Positions 28,113 to 44,443 of a DNA stretch of 64,000 nucleotides are shown in pieces. Source of the DNA: Candidatus Caldilinea saccharophila. GTDB taxonomy: Bacteria; Chloroflexota; Anaerolineae; Caldilineales; Caldilineaceae. Positions within the stretch are counted from its first letter, which is position 1; each line of letters starts with the position of its first letter. The position numbers and the translations under genes are program-made. Under the pieces are notes generated by a model. That model was not told the origin of the DNA. It was given only the letters and a program-made list of their open reading frames with translations, and did not search any database. The stretch covers positions 53,457 to 117,456 of the forward strand of contig JADJVW010000028.1 in the NCBI GenBank assembly GCA_016710365.1. Reading direction: 5' to 3'.

Positions 28113-29126
28113 ATGAAGCATGCAAACGGCGCGTCTACTGAGCGATTTATCTATCCGCTTACGTTCGACCCGGTCTTCAGGACTACCCGTGGGGGGCGCA
28201 ATCTGGCGATAAAACTGGGGCGGACGATCCCTGACGGCATTGTGGCGGAGAGTTGGGACATCGCCGCGCACACGCATGGCTCCAGCGTCGTCAATACCGG
28301 CCCGCTCGCAGGCAAGACGCTCCCAGAAGTGCAGGCGCTGCTGGGCGAGGCGTTGCTGGGCGACCGCAATGACCAGGCGCTGGCCGCGGGCAAATTCCCG
28401 CTGCTGATCAAAATCCTCGACGCCAACCGCTGGCTCTCGGTTCAGGTGCATCCGGATGACGCGTATGGCCTGGCCCACGAAGACGAGCCGGGAAAAACTG
28501 AGATGTGGGTGGTGCTGCACGCCGACCCCGGCGCTGAGTTGATCTACGGATTTGCGCCGGGCATGACGCGCGCTCACTACGCTGAGGTTATCGGCACGGA
28601 TGCCAGCGTCGACAGTCTGCATCGCGTGCCGGTCAAGCCGGGTGATGTGATCTTTGTGCCGTCGGGCACAGTGCACGCGCTGGGGCCGGGTATCATAGTC
28701 GCCGAGATCCAGCAGAACAGTGACTCGACCTATCGCATCTGGGATTGGGGACGCCCGCGCCCGCTGCATCTGGAAAAATCGCTCGATGTGCTCAACTTCA
28801 GTCAGGTGCAGCCGGGGCCGGCGACGCCTACCGTGTTGCTCGACGAAGAGGGGCTGCGCATCGAACAGCTTGTACGCTGCCCCTATTTCGAGACTGAGCG
28901 CATCACGCTGCCGGCCGGACACCACTATTACGGATTATGCGACGGCTCAACTTTTGAAATCTGGGCAGTGGTACAAGGGAAGGCGGCGCTTGATTCCAAC
29001 GCGGCGTCATTGACCTTGCAGGCCGTGCAATGGGTGCTCCTGCCGGCGGAGTTGGGCGAGTACCAGATTAGCGCCGAGGAAGATGCTGTGTTGCTACGCG
29101 TCGTCACCCCAGAAAATGAAGGGTAA
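28113..29126 (+). CDS. manA: Type I mannose-6-phosphate isomerase
   Basis: 337 aa from ATG 28113 (GTGGGA ribosome site upstream). Cupin-type zinc enzyme interconverting fructose-6-P and mannose-6-P. Zinc ligands visible in LSVQVHPDD, GKTEMWVVL and VPSGTVHALGPG. Length and the arrangement fit the short Firmicutes-type (ManA/Pmi) class. It overlaps the following MFS gene by 11 bases, implying co-transcription. Confidence 0.9.
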   Translation: MKHANGASTERFIYPLTFDPVFRTTRGGRNLAIKLGRTIPDGIVAESWDIAAHTHGSSVVNTGPLAGKTLPEVQALLGEALLGDRNDQALAAGKFPLLIKILDANRWLSVQVHPDDAYGLAHEDEPGKTEMWVVLHADPGAELIYGFAPGMTRAHYAEVIGTDASVDSLHRVPVKPGDVIFVPSGTVHALGPGIIVAEIQQNSDSTYRIWDWGRPRPLHLEKSLDVLNFSQVQPGPATPTVLLDEEGLRIEQLVRCPYFETERITLPAGHHYYGLCDGSTFEIWAVVQGKAALDSNAASLTLQAVQWVLLPAELGEYQISAEEDAVLLRVVTPENEG

Positions 29127-30325
29127 CGTGCAGACCACCAAACCAGAGTTGTCCTTTCGCCGTCTCATTGGCACGGGCATGGCGGCCAAGCTGCTGGTTG
29201 ACATCGGCGCGCAAATTTTCAACCCCTTCCTGCCTGTGATCGCGGCCGGGCTGGGCGTCAGCGTCGTCGAACTGGGGCGGCTGGTGGGGCTACGCAGCGC
29301 AATGGGCATTTTCTCGCCTGTCAGCGGCACGTTGGCCGATCGGCATGGCTATCGGCTGGTCATCCGCGGCGCACTGTTGCTTACAGCCACGGGGTTTCTG
29401 TTGCTGGCGGTCAGCAGCGCGGCCTGGATGGTCGCGCTCGCCATGATCCTGACCGGGTTGGGGATGGGCGCGTTTGTCCCCAATTTGCAGGCGTTCGTCA
29501 GCAGTCGGTTGGATTATCGGCTGCGCGCACGCGGGCTGGGCATGATCGAATACTCCTGGGCGCTGACCGGCATCATTGGCCTGCCGCTGATCGGGCTGCT
29601 GATCGCTGCCACCGGCTGGCGCACGCCTTTCTTTCTGCTCGCCGCCGCCATGGTGGTGATGAGCGTGGTCTTTGGCGCCATGCCTGGCATCCAGCAAGGC
29701 CGAGCTGCGTCGTCGGACAGCGCTCAGCTCCCTGCGCCCTGGCGGAGCCGGCTGGCGGAGCTCGTCGTCATCTATACCAACCGGCGCTCAACCTACGCCA
29801 CTATCCTGGCCGGCGCGCTCAGCTACTTCGCCGCCATGCAGGTAATGATCGCGCACGGCGCCTGGTTGGCCGCTCAATACGGGCTGGACGCGGCCACGTT
29901 GGGGCTGGTGGCCTTTATCTTTGGCTGGTTTGACCTGGCCGCCAGCGTATCGGTCAGCCTCTTCACCGACCGGCTCGGCAAGAAGCGCAGCGTGCTGATC
30001 GGCATCGTCGGCTCGTTGGTTGGCTATCTGCTGATGCCCTTACTCAACGTAGCGCTGCTGCCCACCGTTGCCATCATCGGCATGGCGCGCATGTTTTTCG
30101 AGTTCAATATCGTCAGCCACTTCCCGCTGCTGAGCGAGCAGGGCGTAGCAGCGCAACGCAGCGGCGTGATGACGCTCGGCGCCACAGCAACCGATCGGCG
30201 GCTCACTGGCTGGCTTCACCGGCCTGGCTGCTGGTCAATGTAGGTGTGGCGGCATTGGCTGGACATCAACGGTCGTAATTATCGCGGGGCTTGCCATCGT
30301 CGTCTTCCTCGTCAAAGAGGACTGA
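29116..30325 (+). CDS. Major facilitator superfamily transporter, frameshifted near the C-terminus
   Basis: About 400 aa, start ATG 29116 inside the manA end. Twelve-helix MFS architecture; the loop 2-3 motif A appears as GTLADRHGYRLVIRG, and a matching cytoplasmic loop DRLGKKRSVLIG in the second half. Near 30190 (GCCACAGCAACC) the frame shifts; the alternative frame continues to AIVVFLVKED and stops at 30325. Substrate not predictable; its link to manA suggests sugar or metabolite efflux/uptake. Confidence 0.78.
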
Positions 30326-30376
30326 GCTCATTTCTTACACAATCATGAAGCATTGATTATGTGCAGGGAAGCTTCA

Positions 30377-30406
30377 TTGATCCGGCTACATGTTATCCCG
30401 TATAAT
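30377..30406 (+). promoter_or_regulatory. Promoter of the OmpR-type response regulator, possibly leaderless
   Basis: TTGATC (30377-30382), 18-bp spacer, consensus TATAAT (30401-30406). The ATG at 30415 begins only eight bases after the -10 box, so transcription would start at or within two bases of the start codon. Confidence 0.65.
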
Positions 30407-30414
30407 CAATCCCT

Positions 30415-31111
30415 ATGAGCGGACAAACGATTCTCGTTGTCGACGACGAACCGAGCATCAGCAGGTCGTCGTAACTGTTATCTGCGCGCCGGCTATCAGG
30501 CGCGTCGTGCATGACGGGGAAGCTGCTTTAGCGATCTGGTGCGCAGCCTGCCCGACCTGGTCATCCTCGACCTGATGCTGCCCGGCGTGGACGGCATGGA
30601 AATCACGCGGCGGCTGCGCGCGGAAGGCGACACCCCAATTATCATGGTGACGGCGCGGCGCGAGGAGACCGACCGCATCCTGGGGCTGGAAATGGGCGCC
30701 GATGATTATGTCGTCAAACCCTTCAGTCCGCAGGAATTGGTCAGCCGCGTGCGCGCGGTGCTGCGTCGCGCCCAAACGACAGCCAGGCGTGAGGAGACTG
30801 GCGCAGGCGAGCGGGTGCTGATCTTTCAGCACATGACGATCGACGCCAGCACGCGTCTGGCTACACTTGGCAATGCCGAAGTCACGCTCACCGCCAAAGA
30901 ATTCGACCTGCTTTGGTTTCTCGCCAACCATCCACGCCAGGTGTTCAACCGCGACCAACTGCTGGATCGCGTCTGGGGCGAGAGCCAGTATATCGACCCC
31001 AGCACCGTCACCGTCCACGTGCGCCGTTTGCGCGAAAAGCTCGAACCTGACCCGTCCACACCGCGGCATATCTTGACGGTGTGGGGTGTAGGATATAAAT
31101 TCGAGCCGTAA
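30415..31111 (+). CDS. OmpR/PhoB-family response regulator, frameshifted early
   Basis: About 230 aa. The start frame reads MSGQTILVVDDEPSIS with the acidic pocket; bases are lost near 30465 and near 30525, after which the main frame carries phospho-acceptor DLVILDLMLPGVDG, the switch residues MVTARREE and KPFSPQEL, and the winged-helix output domain (LTAKEFDLLWFLANHPRQ, VTVHVRRLREKLEPD, ILTVWGVGYKFEP). Pairs with the histidine kinase 23 bases downstream. Confidence 0.88.
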
Positions 31112-31134
31112 TCAGGAAAAAGGAACAACCAAAC

Positions 31135-32424
31135 TTGACTATCTACCCAACTCGCCAACAATTGACGTTGCCGCTGCGCTTTCTGGGCGGAGTACTGGCG
31201 ACGATGGCGCTGGCGCTCCTGATTTTCTGGACGCGGATGCAACCACCGCTCGAAGAGTTCCGCGCCATGACCCTCTTTCTGGGCGTCACGGCCGCCGTCT
31301 CGATCGTGGCGGGCTTCTTCGCCTACCGCGTCGGCTGGATCAGTTGGTCATCGCGGCTGAGTTGGACGCTCGTCTCCAGCTACATCCTCTCCAGCCTGCT
31401 CACCTTCCTCAATGTCTGGTGGACGGCGCGGCTGATGTTTATCAACCAGCACGACCTGACGCTGGCCGTGATCCTGCTACTGTTTGCAGCAGGCATTGCG
31501 GTGGCGCTTGGTTATTTTCTCTCCGCGGCGGTGACGGACAAGATCACGGCGCTCAGCCGCGGGGCCGCGGCTATCGCGCGCGGCGAATTCAGCACACGCG
31601 TCGCCATCACCGGCCGCGATGAGTTGTCACAACTGGCGGCTGCCTTCAACAGCATGGCCGTCCAGTTGAAAGAGGCTGAGCGGCGCAAGCGGGAGCTGGA
31701 CACGCTGCGCCGCGACCTTGTCGCCTGGGTGGGCCACGATCTGCGCACGCCGCTTGCCTCAGTGCGCGCCATGGTGGAGGCGCTGGCCGACGGCGTGGTC
31801 GAAGACCCGGAGACGGCGACGCGCTATCTACGCACCGCCCAGCGCGACATCGACGCGCTCTCCGCGTTGATCGACGATCTGTTCGACATGGCGCAGATGG
31901 ACGCCGGCGGGCTGCGGCTTGACCGGCGGCAGAACGCGATTTCCGACCTCATCTCCGACACGCTGGAAAGTTTTGGCAAACAGGCGGCGGACCGCGGCGT
32001 AAGCCTGACCGGGCTGGCCGCGCCAGGCGTCGATCCCGTCAACTGTGACGCGCGACAGATCTCGCGAGCGCTCAGCAACCTTGTCAGCAATGCGCTCCGC
32101 CATACGCCGGCAGGCGGCGCCGTGCAGGTGCACGCCTACCCAACGCGCGAGGGGGTGGTCGTCGAGGTGAGTGACACCGGGGAAGGCATCCGCGCGGAGG
32201 ATATGCCGCACATCTTCGAGCAATTCTATCGCGGCGAGAAGTCGCGCAGCCGCGCTACTGGCGGCTCTGGCCTCGGCTTGGCCATCGTGCAGGCGATCGT
32301 AGAAGCACACGGCGCGCAGGTTCGCGCGACCAGCAACCTCGGCAGTGGCACGCGCTTTACCTTCGTGCTGCCCCAGCGCCCCGAACCGTACGCCAGCCAT
32401 CCGCTGGTGCGCAAGCGTGGATAG
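31135..32424 (+). CDS. Membrane sensor histidine kinase (HAMP-HisKA-HATPase)
   Basis: 429 aa from a TTG start at 31135 with AGGAAAAAGGA upstream. Four hydrophobic segments in residues ~15-135 (LGGVLATMALALLIFW, SYILSSLLTFLNVWW, LAVILLLFAAGIAVALGYF), then HAMP (ITALSRGAAAIARGEF), HisKA with WVGHDLRTPLASVRAM (His ~202), N-box LSNLVSNALRHTPAGG, G1 DTGEGI, G2 GGSGLGLAIV. Partner of the OmpR-type regulator upstream. The input domain is small, suggesting membrane or internal sensing. A REP array begins nine bases after the stop. Confidence 0.92.
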   Translation: MTIYPTRQQLTLPLRFLGGVLATMALALLIFWTRMQPPLEEFRAMTLFLGVTAAVSIVAGFFAYRVGWISWSSRLSWTLVSSYILSSLLTFLNVWWTARLMFINQHDLTLAVILLLFAAGIAVALGYFLSAAVTDKITALSRGAAAIARGEFSTRVAITGRDELSQLAAAFNSMAVQLKEAERRKRELDTLRRDLVAWVGHDLRTPLASVRAMVEALADGVVEDPETATRYLRTAQRDIDALSALIDDLFDMAQMDAGGLRLDRRQNAISDLISDTLESFGKQAADRGVSLTGLAAPGVDPVNCDARQISRALSNLVSNALRHTPAGGAVQVHAYPTREGVVVEVSDTGEGIRAEDMPHIFEQFYRGEKSRSRATGGSGLGLAIVQAIVEAHGAQVRATSNLGSGTRFTFVLPQRPEPYASHPLVRKRG

Positions 32425-32432
32425 GGAAATTC

Positions 32433-32831
32433 GTAGGTCACGCTATCAGCGTGACAGTTTTGTAGGTCACGTTATCAGCGTGACGGTGGTTGGCAGTAGG
32501 GGACGTCGGGCTGGTAGGGGACACAGGCGTCGGGCTGATAGCCCGACCTACGGGAGTGATGGGGGTTAGCGGCAGACAGGGAAATCCGTAGTAGGTCACG
32601 CTATCAGCGTGACAGGTTGGCAGTAGGGGACGTCGGGCTGATAGGGGACACAGGCGTCGGGCTGGTAGCCCGACCTACGGGAGTGATGGGGGTTAGCGGC
32701 AGACAGGGAAATCCGTAGTAGGTCACGCTATCAGCGTGACAGTTTTGTAGGTCACGCTATCAGCGTGACAGGTTGGCAGAGGGACGTCGGCCGATAGGGG
32801 ACACAGGCGTCGGGCTGGTAGCCCGACCTAC
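32433..32831. repeat. REP-like array, families B and C, ~128-bp period
   Basis: Family C palindromes (GTAGGTCACGCTATCAGCGT) start at 32433, 32462, 32591, 32718 and 32747; family B (GTCGGGCTGATAGCCCGACC or a GGTAG variant) lies between and at the end. Shared spacers include GGGAGTGATGGGGGTTAGCG and GACAGGGAAATCCGTA. The whole gap between the kinase and the next gene is this array. Confidence 0.93.
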
Positions 32832-32841
32832 TGAAAGATAC

Positions 32842-33783
<942 letters not shown>

Positions 33784-33916
33784 CACGCGGCCCCGGCTGG
33801 GCGCGTCAGGTTGGCGATCTCGATCTCCGGTAGCTTGTCCATAGGGGTAAGACCCAGCCCCCGCGCTGAGCAATAAAACTCCATCTGCTGCTGGATCATG
33901 TACACCTCATCTTGCA

Positions 33917-33945
33917 TTGAGAAAACTCACTTTTGGTATTATACA
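33917..33945 (+). promoter_or_regulatory. Candidate promoter for the nicotinate phosphoribosyltransferase gene
   Basis: TTGAGA (33917-33922), 17-bp spacer, TATACA (33940-33945) in an AT-rich patch 50 bases before the ATG at 33996. Confidence 0.6.
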
Positions 33946-33995
33946 ATAGACGATATTCGCAGCGACCACACGTCTTGCAACCGAAAGGCAGCGTT

Positions 33996-35562
<1,567 letters not shown>

Positions 35563-35609
35563 CCAAGGGGGGGGATTGTGGCGACGGATGTCAATTGATC
35601 AGCGTCGCC

Positions 35610-36038
35610 TTATTCCTCCGCCCACGACTCCACCACCAGCCGGAAGATGTCGCTCTCGGTGATGATGCCAACGACTTTGCCGTTGCGCACCACCGGCAGG
35701 CCACTGACCTGATACTCCAACATGCGCTCGGCCGCTTCCTGGATGGTGGCGCTGGGATTGATCGTCATCGGCGAATAAGTCATCACTTCGCGCACGATGT
35801 GCTGCGTGAGCAGCACCCGCGTTGCGTCGTCGGCTTCGTCGGCCGTGACCGGAATCTGGCGCAAAATATCGCTGTTGGTGATGATGCCGATGAGTTCGCC
35901 GCGCTCCACAACCGGGAGGCGGCGCACCTCATGTTCGCTCATCAGCTCTTGCGCAGCGGCCAGGGTGGCATCGGGTGCAATGGTGACTGGATTCTCGCGC
36001 ATCCAATCCTGAACTTCGGTCAGGTGGCGCTTGTTCAT
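35610..36038 (-). CDS. Two-CBS-domain protein
   Basis: 142 aa from ATG 36038 with a strong GGAGGCTCCTT ribosome site. Two CBS motifs in tandem (VQDWMRENPVTIAPDATL...GELIGIITNSDIL and REVMTYSPMTINPSATI...GKVVGIITESDIF) forming one Bateman module, which usually binds adenine nucleotides. No attached catalytic domain, so a stand-alone energy sensor. Next to UspA genes, a pairing common in stress and low-oxygen regulons. Confidence 0.93.
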   Translation of the reverse strand: MNKRHLTEVQDWMRENPVTIAPDATLAAAQELMSEHEVRRLPVVERGELIGIITNSDILRQIPVTADEADDATRVLLTQHIVREVMTYSPMTINPSATIQEAAERMLEYQVSGLPVVRNGKVVGIITESDIFRLVVESWAEE

Positions 36039-36083
36039 AAGGAGCCTCCTCTGTCGTGCATGCTGAAGCTGCACGTTTCCTGG

Positions 36084-37469
36084 TTAAGTTGAATGAACGC
36101 GCACCAGCAGCGCCGACTGTTCGATGTAGCGAATCACCGTATTGGCAATGCTGCCCGGGAAGTGACCAGGGCTGGATTCACTGCCGACGACCACCAGGTC
36201 ATAATCTTCGTCGCGTGCGCGCTGCAGGATCACTTCCGGCACAGAGCCGGGCTGCAAGATCATCGAAGATCGGTTGAAGCCATACATCTCAAGCTTGCGC
36301 TCCCACTCATGCAGCTTAGTCGAGAGCCGTGTGCCTTGCGAAATGGCTCTGTCCACATCGATTGTCGTCGACGCATCCGCAGCCAGATAGGGCGCCGCCG
36401 ACGGCGGCATGACGTGGAGCAGATCGAGCCTGGCGCCGAGCACCTGAGCAAATTGGGCGCCAACCGCAACGACAGCCTCATCTTCGACGCCCGCGCAAAC
36501 CAGCACATGCCGGAACACATGCCGATGCCCCTTCATAAGCAGCACCGTCGACGACGCCTCTTGCACCAGCCGATGCGCGGTCGGGCCAACGGCATTGACG
36601 CCGCCAGCCCCACGGTCGGCAAACGCGCCGACGATCAACAGATCGATCGGGTGCGTCTGCATATATTGCAGCAACACCTCATCCGCATAGCCAACGAGAG
36701 GCTCCACTTCGGGCTTAGGGTCGGACGGCAGCAGCAAAATGGCGTCCTTCATGATCTGCTGCGCCTGGGCCGCGCCTTCGCGCCCCGACGCAGTCACCAG
36801 CACCGTGAGGTTGCTCCCGAAGGCAGCCTGCAACTCACTGGCGAGCGTTACTGCCCGCTGGCCAAAGGTGGAGCCATCAGTCGCCACGGCCATGCGCAGC
36901 TTGGCGCCCTTGCCGAGCACAGTCGCCAGCTTCTCGCCCGCGGTTTTAACCATCGCCACGCTCTCCGGGCGCAATAACAGCACCGGCGCTACTACACTGC
37001 GCAGCACACGTTCGGCCACGCTCCCCATTACCAACCGATTCAGCCCGGACCGGCCATGCGTCGCCATTGCGATCAGACTGATGGATTCTTCATTGGCATA
37101 TTGCACAATGCGTTGGGCCGGGTCGCCAAATTGTGCTTCCAGCTTCACAGCGTAGCCCATTTCACGCAGACGATCCGCTTCGCTGCGCAAATCCTCCAAA
37201 AGTTCATTGCGCAGCGCTTGCAGCTCGTGTTCCACTTCAGAATAACCACGCTCGACCGCGCTGTTGTACGCCTCGTATGAACCGGAAAGCGGGTAGCTGC
37301 CGATCATCATGTCGCGCGACGTGGAAATTTCCATGGGCAGGTTGGGCGGGGGCGCCACGCGCAACAAGATCAGTGCAACATCATGTGGATCGAAAAAATC
37401 AAGCACGATGTGGACGATCTGCAGGCTGAAGTCGGACCCATCAAGTGGGATCAGCACTTTTCGCTTCAC
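36084..37469 (-). CDS. Triple-domain universal stress protein (UspA)
   Basis: 461 aa from GTG 37469, chosen because AAGGAGG lies eight bases upstream and VKRKVLIPLDGSDFS is the usual UspA beginning. Domain 1 (residues ~1-150) has the ATP-binding signature ATHGRSGLNRLVMGSVAE; domain 2 (~170-300) has a diverged DLLIVGAFADRGAGGVNAVG; domain 3 (~310-461) ends DLVVVGSESSPGHFPGSIAN. So only the first retains the full G-2x-G-9x-G(S/T) pattern. Three fused Usp domains are uncommon. Cytosolic nucleotide-binding stress protein. Confidence 0.88.
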   Translation of the reverse strand: MKRKVLIPLDGSDFSLQIVHIVLDFFDPHDVALILLRVAPPPNLPMEISTSRDMMIGSYPLSGSYEAYNSAVERGYSEVEHELQALRNELLEDLRSEADRLREMGYAVKLEAQFGDPAQRIVQYANEESISLIAMATHGRSGLNRLVMGSVAERVLRSVVAPVLLLRPESVAMVKTAGEKLATVLGKGAKLRMAVATDGSTFGQRAVTLASELQAAFGSNLTVLVTASGREGAAQAQQIMKDAILLLPSDPKPEVEPLVGYADEVLLQYMQTHPIDLLIVGAFADRGAGGVNAVGPTAHRLVQEASSTVLLMKGHRHVFRHVLVCAGVEDEAVVAVGAQFAQVLGARLDLLHVMPPSAAPYLAADASTTIDVDRAISQGTRLSTKLHEWERKLEMYGFNRSSMILQPGSVPEVILQRARDEDYDLVVVGSESSPGHFPGSIANTVIRYIEQSALLVRVHST

Positions 37470-37585
37470 GGTCTTTGCCTCCTTTTGGGGAGTGGAAAGC
37501 AAAGGGAGTGACAACATGGTGCACTTGTCATCCCTGCGCTTCCTTCCACTTGCCGTCTAAAGCCAAACGGCTGTAGCGAAAACTC

Positions 37586-38607
<1,022 letters not shown>

Positions 38608-38766
38608 GGATCTTGCCTCCTATGGATTTGATTACGGCGCGTTGTTCCATTCGTGGCGTAGCGTGCGGCGCATGACGGTTGCGGTGGGGAGCACCATTCC
38701 TCCAGGCGACCCGTCTTCGTCGACGTTCGAGCGGCCATCCAGCCGTCATGCGCTGCACGGCTACGC

Positions 38767-42321
<3,555 letters not shown>

Positions 42322-42347
42322 TGTGGATTTCCTCTCTAGCCTTACGT

Positions 42348-42995
42348 TTATACTTCGCGTGCATCGACGACGTGATCGCCGATCGACTCAAGTGCAGAAA
42401 TGAGTTTGTCCTTGGTGACGCCCTTAACCTTTACAACAAGTTCACGGGCGCCATCTGTCTCGCGCGCCATCGATCCTACACTGAGGATCAAGCCGCCCAT
42501 TTCCGCGATCTTGGTGGAGAGCCTGGCCAGCGTACCTGAGCCAGTGGGCACCTGCACCGTGAGCCGCAGCCCATGTTCACCGCCGCCCAACATCTCCACA
42601 AATGCCTTGAAAATGTCGGTTTCGGTAATCACACCGACGACCTTGCCGCTGTCGTCAACGACTGGGACGCCGCCGATCTTGTGAGTCACCATCAAGCTGG
42701 CCGCATCTTCGACCGGCGTGTCCTGATTGATGGTGAGCACGTTGTGGGTCATGATGTCGCTGACCTTCAGCTTCCACAAAAGATAATTGACTTCCCACAC
42801 ACTCAACGAAGTCGCCGGCGAAGGCGACGCATGCAACATATCGCGTTCGGAAACAATCCCCACGATCTTGCCGGCGCCGTCCACCACGGGCAGACGCCTG
42901 AACTTTTTGTCGCGCAGTAGTTTCAACGCTTCCTGAAAGGGCGTTTCTGCCGCTATTGTCACTGCTGGCGATGTCATACGCTCGCGTACCAACAT
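42348..42995 (-). CDS. CBS-pair protein with C-terminal ACT domain
   Basis: 215 aa, AAGGAGGAATC ribosome site. Two CBS motifs (VRERMTSPAVTIAAETPF...KIVGIVSERDML; VSDIMTHNVLTINQDTPV...KVVGVITETDIF) then an ACT domain (RLTVQVPTGSGTLARLSTKI). AcuB-like arrangement: probable adenine-nucleotide and small-molecule sensor. As first gene of the CBS-ACT/nifJ/DHOD-like transcript it may tune pyruvate oxidation. Confidence 0.92.
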   Translation of the reverse strand: MLVRERMTSPAVTIAAETPFQEALKLLRDKKFRRLPVVDGAGKIVGIVSERDMLHASPSPATSLSVWEVNYLLWKLKVSDIMTHNVLTINQDTPVEDAASLMVTHKIGGVPVVDDSGKVVGVITETDIFKAFVEMLGGGEHGLRLTVQVPTGSGTLARLSTKIAEMGGLILSVGSMARETDGARELVVKVKGVTKDKLISALESIGDHVVDAREV

Positions 42996-43048
42996 AGATG
43001 ATTCCTCCTTGCATCAATAAAGACGTAGGACAGGACTACTATAAAGCA

Positions 43049-43086
43049 GAATCTCCCCACCATGCGTCATGCACGTGGGGAGATTC
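43049..43086 (-). terminator. Hairpin between the TetR and CBS-ACT genes
   Basis: 12-bp perfect stem GAATCTCCCCAC / GTGGGGAGATTC with a 14-base loop. On minus it is followed by TGCTTTATAG rather than a clean T-run, so it could terminate the tetR transcript or act as a leader hairpin of the downstream operon. Confidence 0.5.
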
Positions 43087-43168
43087 CCTTTAGTCATGTG
43101 TGCAGTCAGGGGACTGGTCAACTGACTAGGCGTTTAACCTTAAAAAAATTGGTGGGTTTGGGCAAAAA

Positions 43169-43759
43169 TTACGGTTTTTCCTGCAAGCCATCAAAGAAAA
43201 TCATCAGCAACTGCTGAGCTAACTTCTCGCTTGGGATGACGCCGGCGACTGGAGCAACCTGGAAATAGGGATACATCATGCCCAGGAGCGTCCAGGTGGC
43301 GACCGTCGCATCGATCGCCTTCAGTTCGCCGCGCGCGATGCCATCGGCCAAAATGCTGTTGATGCGCCCAATAAACTGGGTGTGGTAGTGTGCGACAAAT
43401 TGCTGTCGCGTCCCCGCATCCAGGTTGCCCAATTCTTGACTTGCCAGGCGCAGGCTGGCGCGCCGCTCCGCTGGCAGCATCAGGATCTGCTGCACGATTG
43501 CTTCAATCTGGTCGCGACAGGTTGGACCGGACATGCGGCAGCGCTCGATGAGCGTCGCAAGTTCCCGTAACACGCTTTCCAGAATCGCCACAAAGAGCTG
43601 CTCTTTATCACGGAAATGATAGTAAAGCGCGGCTTTGGTCAGCCCCACCGCGTCGGCAATCTCGCGCATGGAGATGCCGCGATATCCCTTTTCGACAAAT
43701 AGACGTTGGGCAGCGGCAAGAATGGCTTCTCGACTGTCAACGCTCTCGGCGTGCGACAT
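43169..43759 (-). CDS. TetR/AcrR-family transcriptional regulator
   Basis: 196 aa from ATG 43759 (MSHAESVDSREAILAAAQRL); another ATG lies four codons upstream. Helix-turn-helix: GYRGISMREIADAVGLTKAALYYHFRDKEQLF. The C-terminal ligand domain (ATLIERCRMSGPTCRD...) is variable as usual. A 24-bp palindrome in front of the drug-efflux gene at 44444-45841 is a likely target. Confidence 0.92.
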   Translation of the reverse strand: MSHAESVDSREAILAAAQRLFVEKGYRGISMREIADAVGLTKAALYYHFRDKEQLFVAILESVLRELATLIERCRMSGPTCRDQIEAIVQQILMLPAERRASLRLASQELGNLDAGTRQQFVAHYHTQFIGRINSILADGIARGELKAIDATVATWTLLGMMYPYFQVAPVAGVIPSEKLAQQLLMIFFDGLQEKP

Positions 43760-43792
43760 GGTGTTTACCAATCTTTCAAAGTACGGCGCCGC

Positions 43793-44320
43793 TCAATCGG
43801 CTGGATCAACATCCCCGGATCCTTGCATGATCCGGGGATGTTGATCCAGCACTCTGTACGTACAGTAAAATTCTAGATCCACCCAAACTGCTACTGGTTC
43901 GAATCCAGGCAGCCACGGACGCCCGTAGGACAGGAATGGCCACGGGATGGCGGCAAGCACGGCGAGCACTGCCAGCGTCGCGTAGATGGTTCCACGCTTG
44001 AATTTGCCGGCGGAGGTCGTCGCACGTTTCGCGGTGATGACCGCTAAATGCGCCAGCACCCACGCTACGATCATGACGCCGATGTGCTCCATGGCGAAAA
44101 AGCGCACGCTGTTCTGCCACCAACTGCCCACAATGTAGAGCACGAGACCTAACAGCAACTGAATATCCATCGAGATCGCAAACCAGGAGAGAGACTTGCG
44201 GTCGCTCTCAGCAAACTCTTTTTTGCCAAAAAGTCCCGTATACATACGCACCAGGACATAGACCGCCAAAACCACCACTACCCACCGCATAATATTGTGC
44301 AGGATCAGCACGAAATCCAT
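43793..44320 (-). CDS. Four-helix membrane protein, cytochrome b561-like, with a palindrome-encoded tail
   Basis: 175 aa. Four hydrophobic helices with histidines (MDFVLILHNIMRWVVVVLAV, DIQLLLGLVLYIVGSWW, MEHIGVMIVAWVLAHLAVI, ATLAVLAVLAAIPWPFL) in the arrangement of small b-type cytochrome-like proteins. Conserved part ends at GRPWLPGF; the remaining ~35 residues are read through a long inverted repeat (43800-43850) just before the stop and are probably not conserved. Heme binding is inference from the helix histidines. Confidence 0.7.
   Translation of the reverse strand: MDFVLILHNIMRWVVVVLAVYVLVRMYTGLFGKKEFAESDRKSLSWFAISMDIQLLLGLVLYIVGSWWQNSVRFFAMEHIGVMIVAWVLAHLAVITAKRATTSAGKFKRGTIYATLAVLAVLAAIPWPFLSYGRPWLPGFEPVAVWVDLEFYCTYRVLDQHPRIMQGSGDVDPAD
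43800..43850. repeat. Perfect 22-bp-arm palindrome overlapping the end of a membrane-protein gene
   Basis: Arms GCTGGATCAACATCCCCGGA... and its complement around a 7-base loop CTTGCAT, without T-run. It encodes residues near the C-terminus of the upstream ORF (DQHPRIM...GDVDPAD). Confidence 0.9.
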
Positions 44321-44443
44321 TTATCGCTCCTTTTCGTTTTGCAAGATGTTCGCCTGTCCGAGGCGATTTGAATAACTAACATTGACGCCTACTCAGGATG
44401 CTATCACACATGCCAAACTTCCGTAAGCCTATTCACCGTCTGT

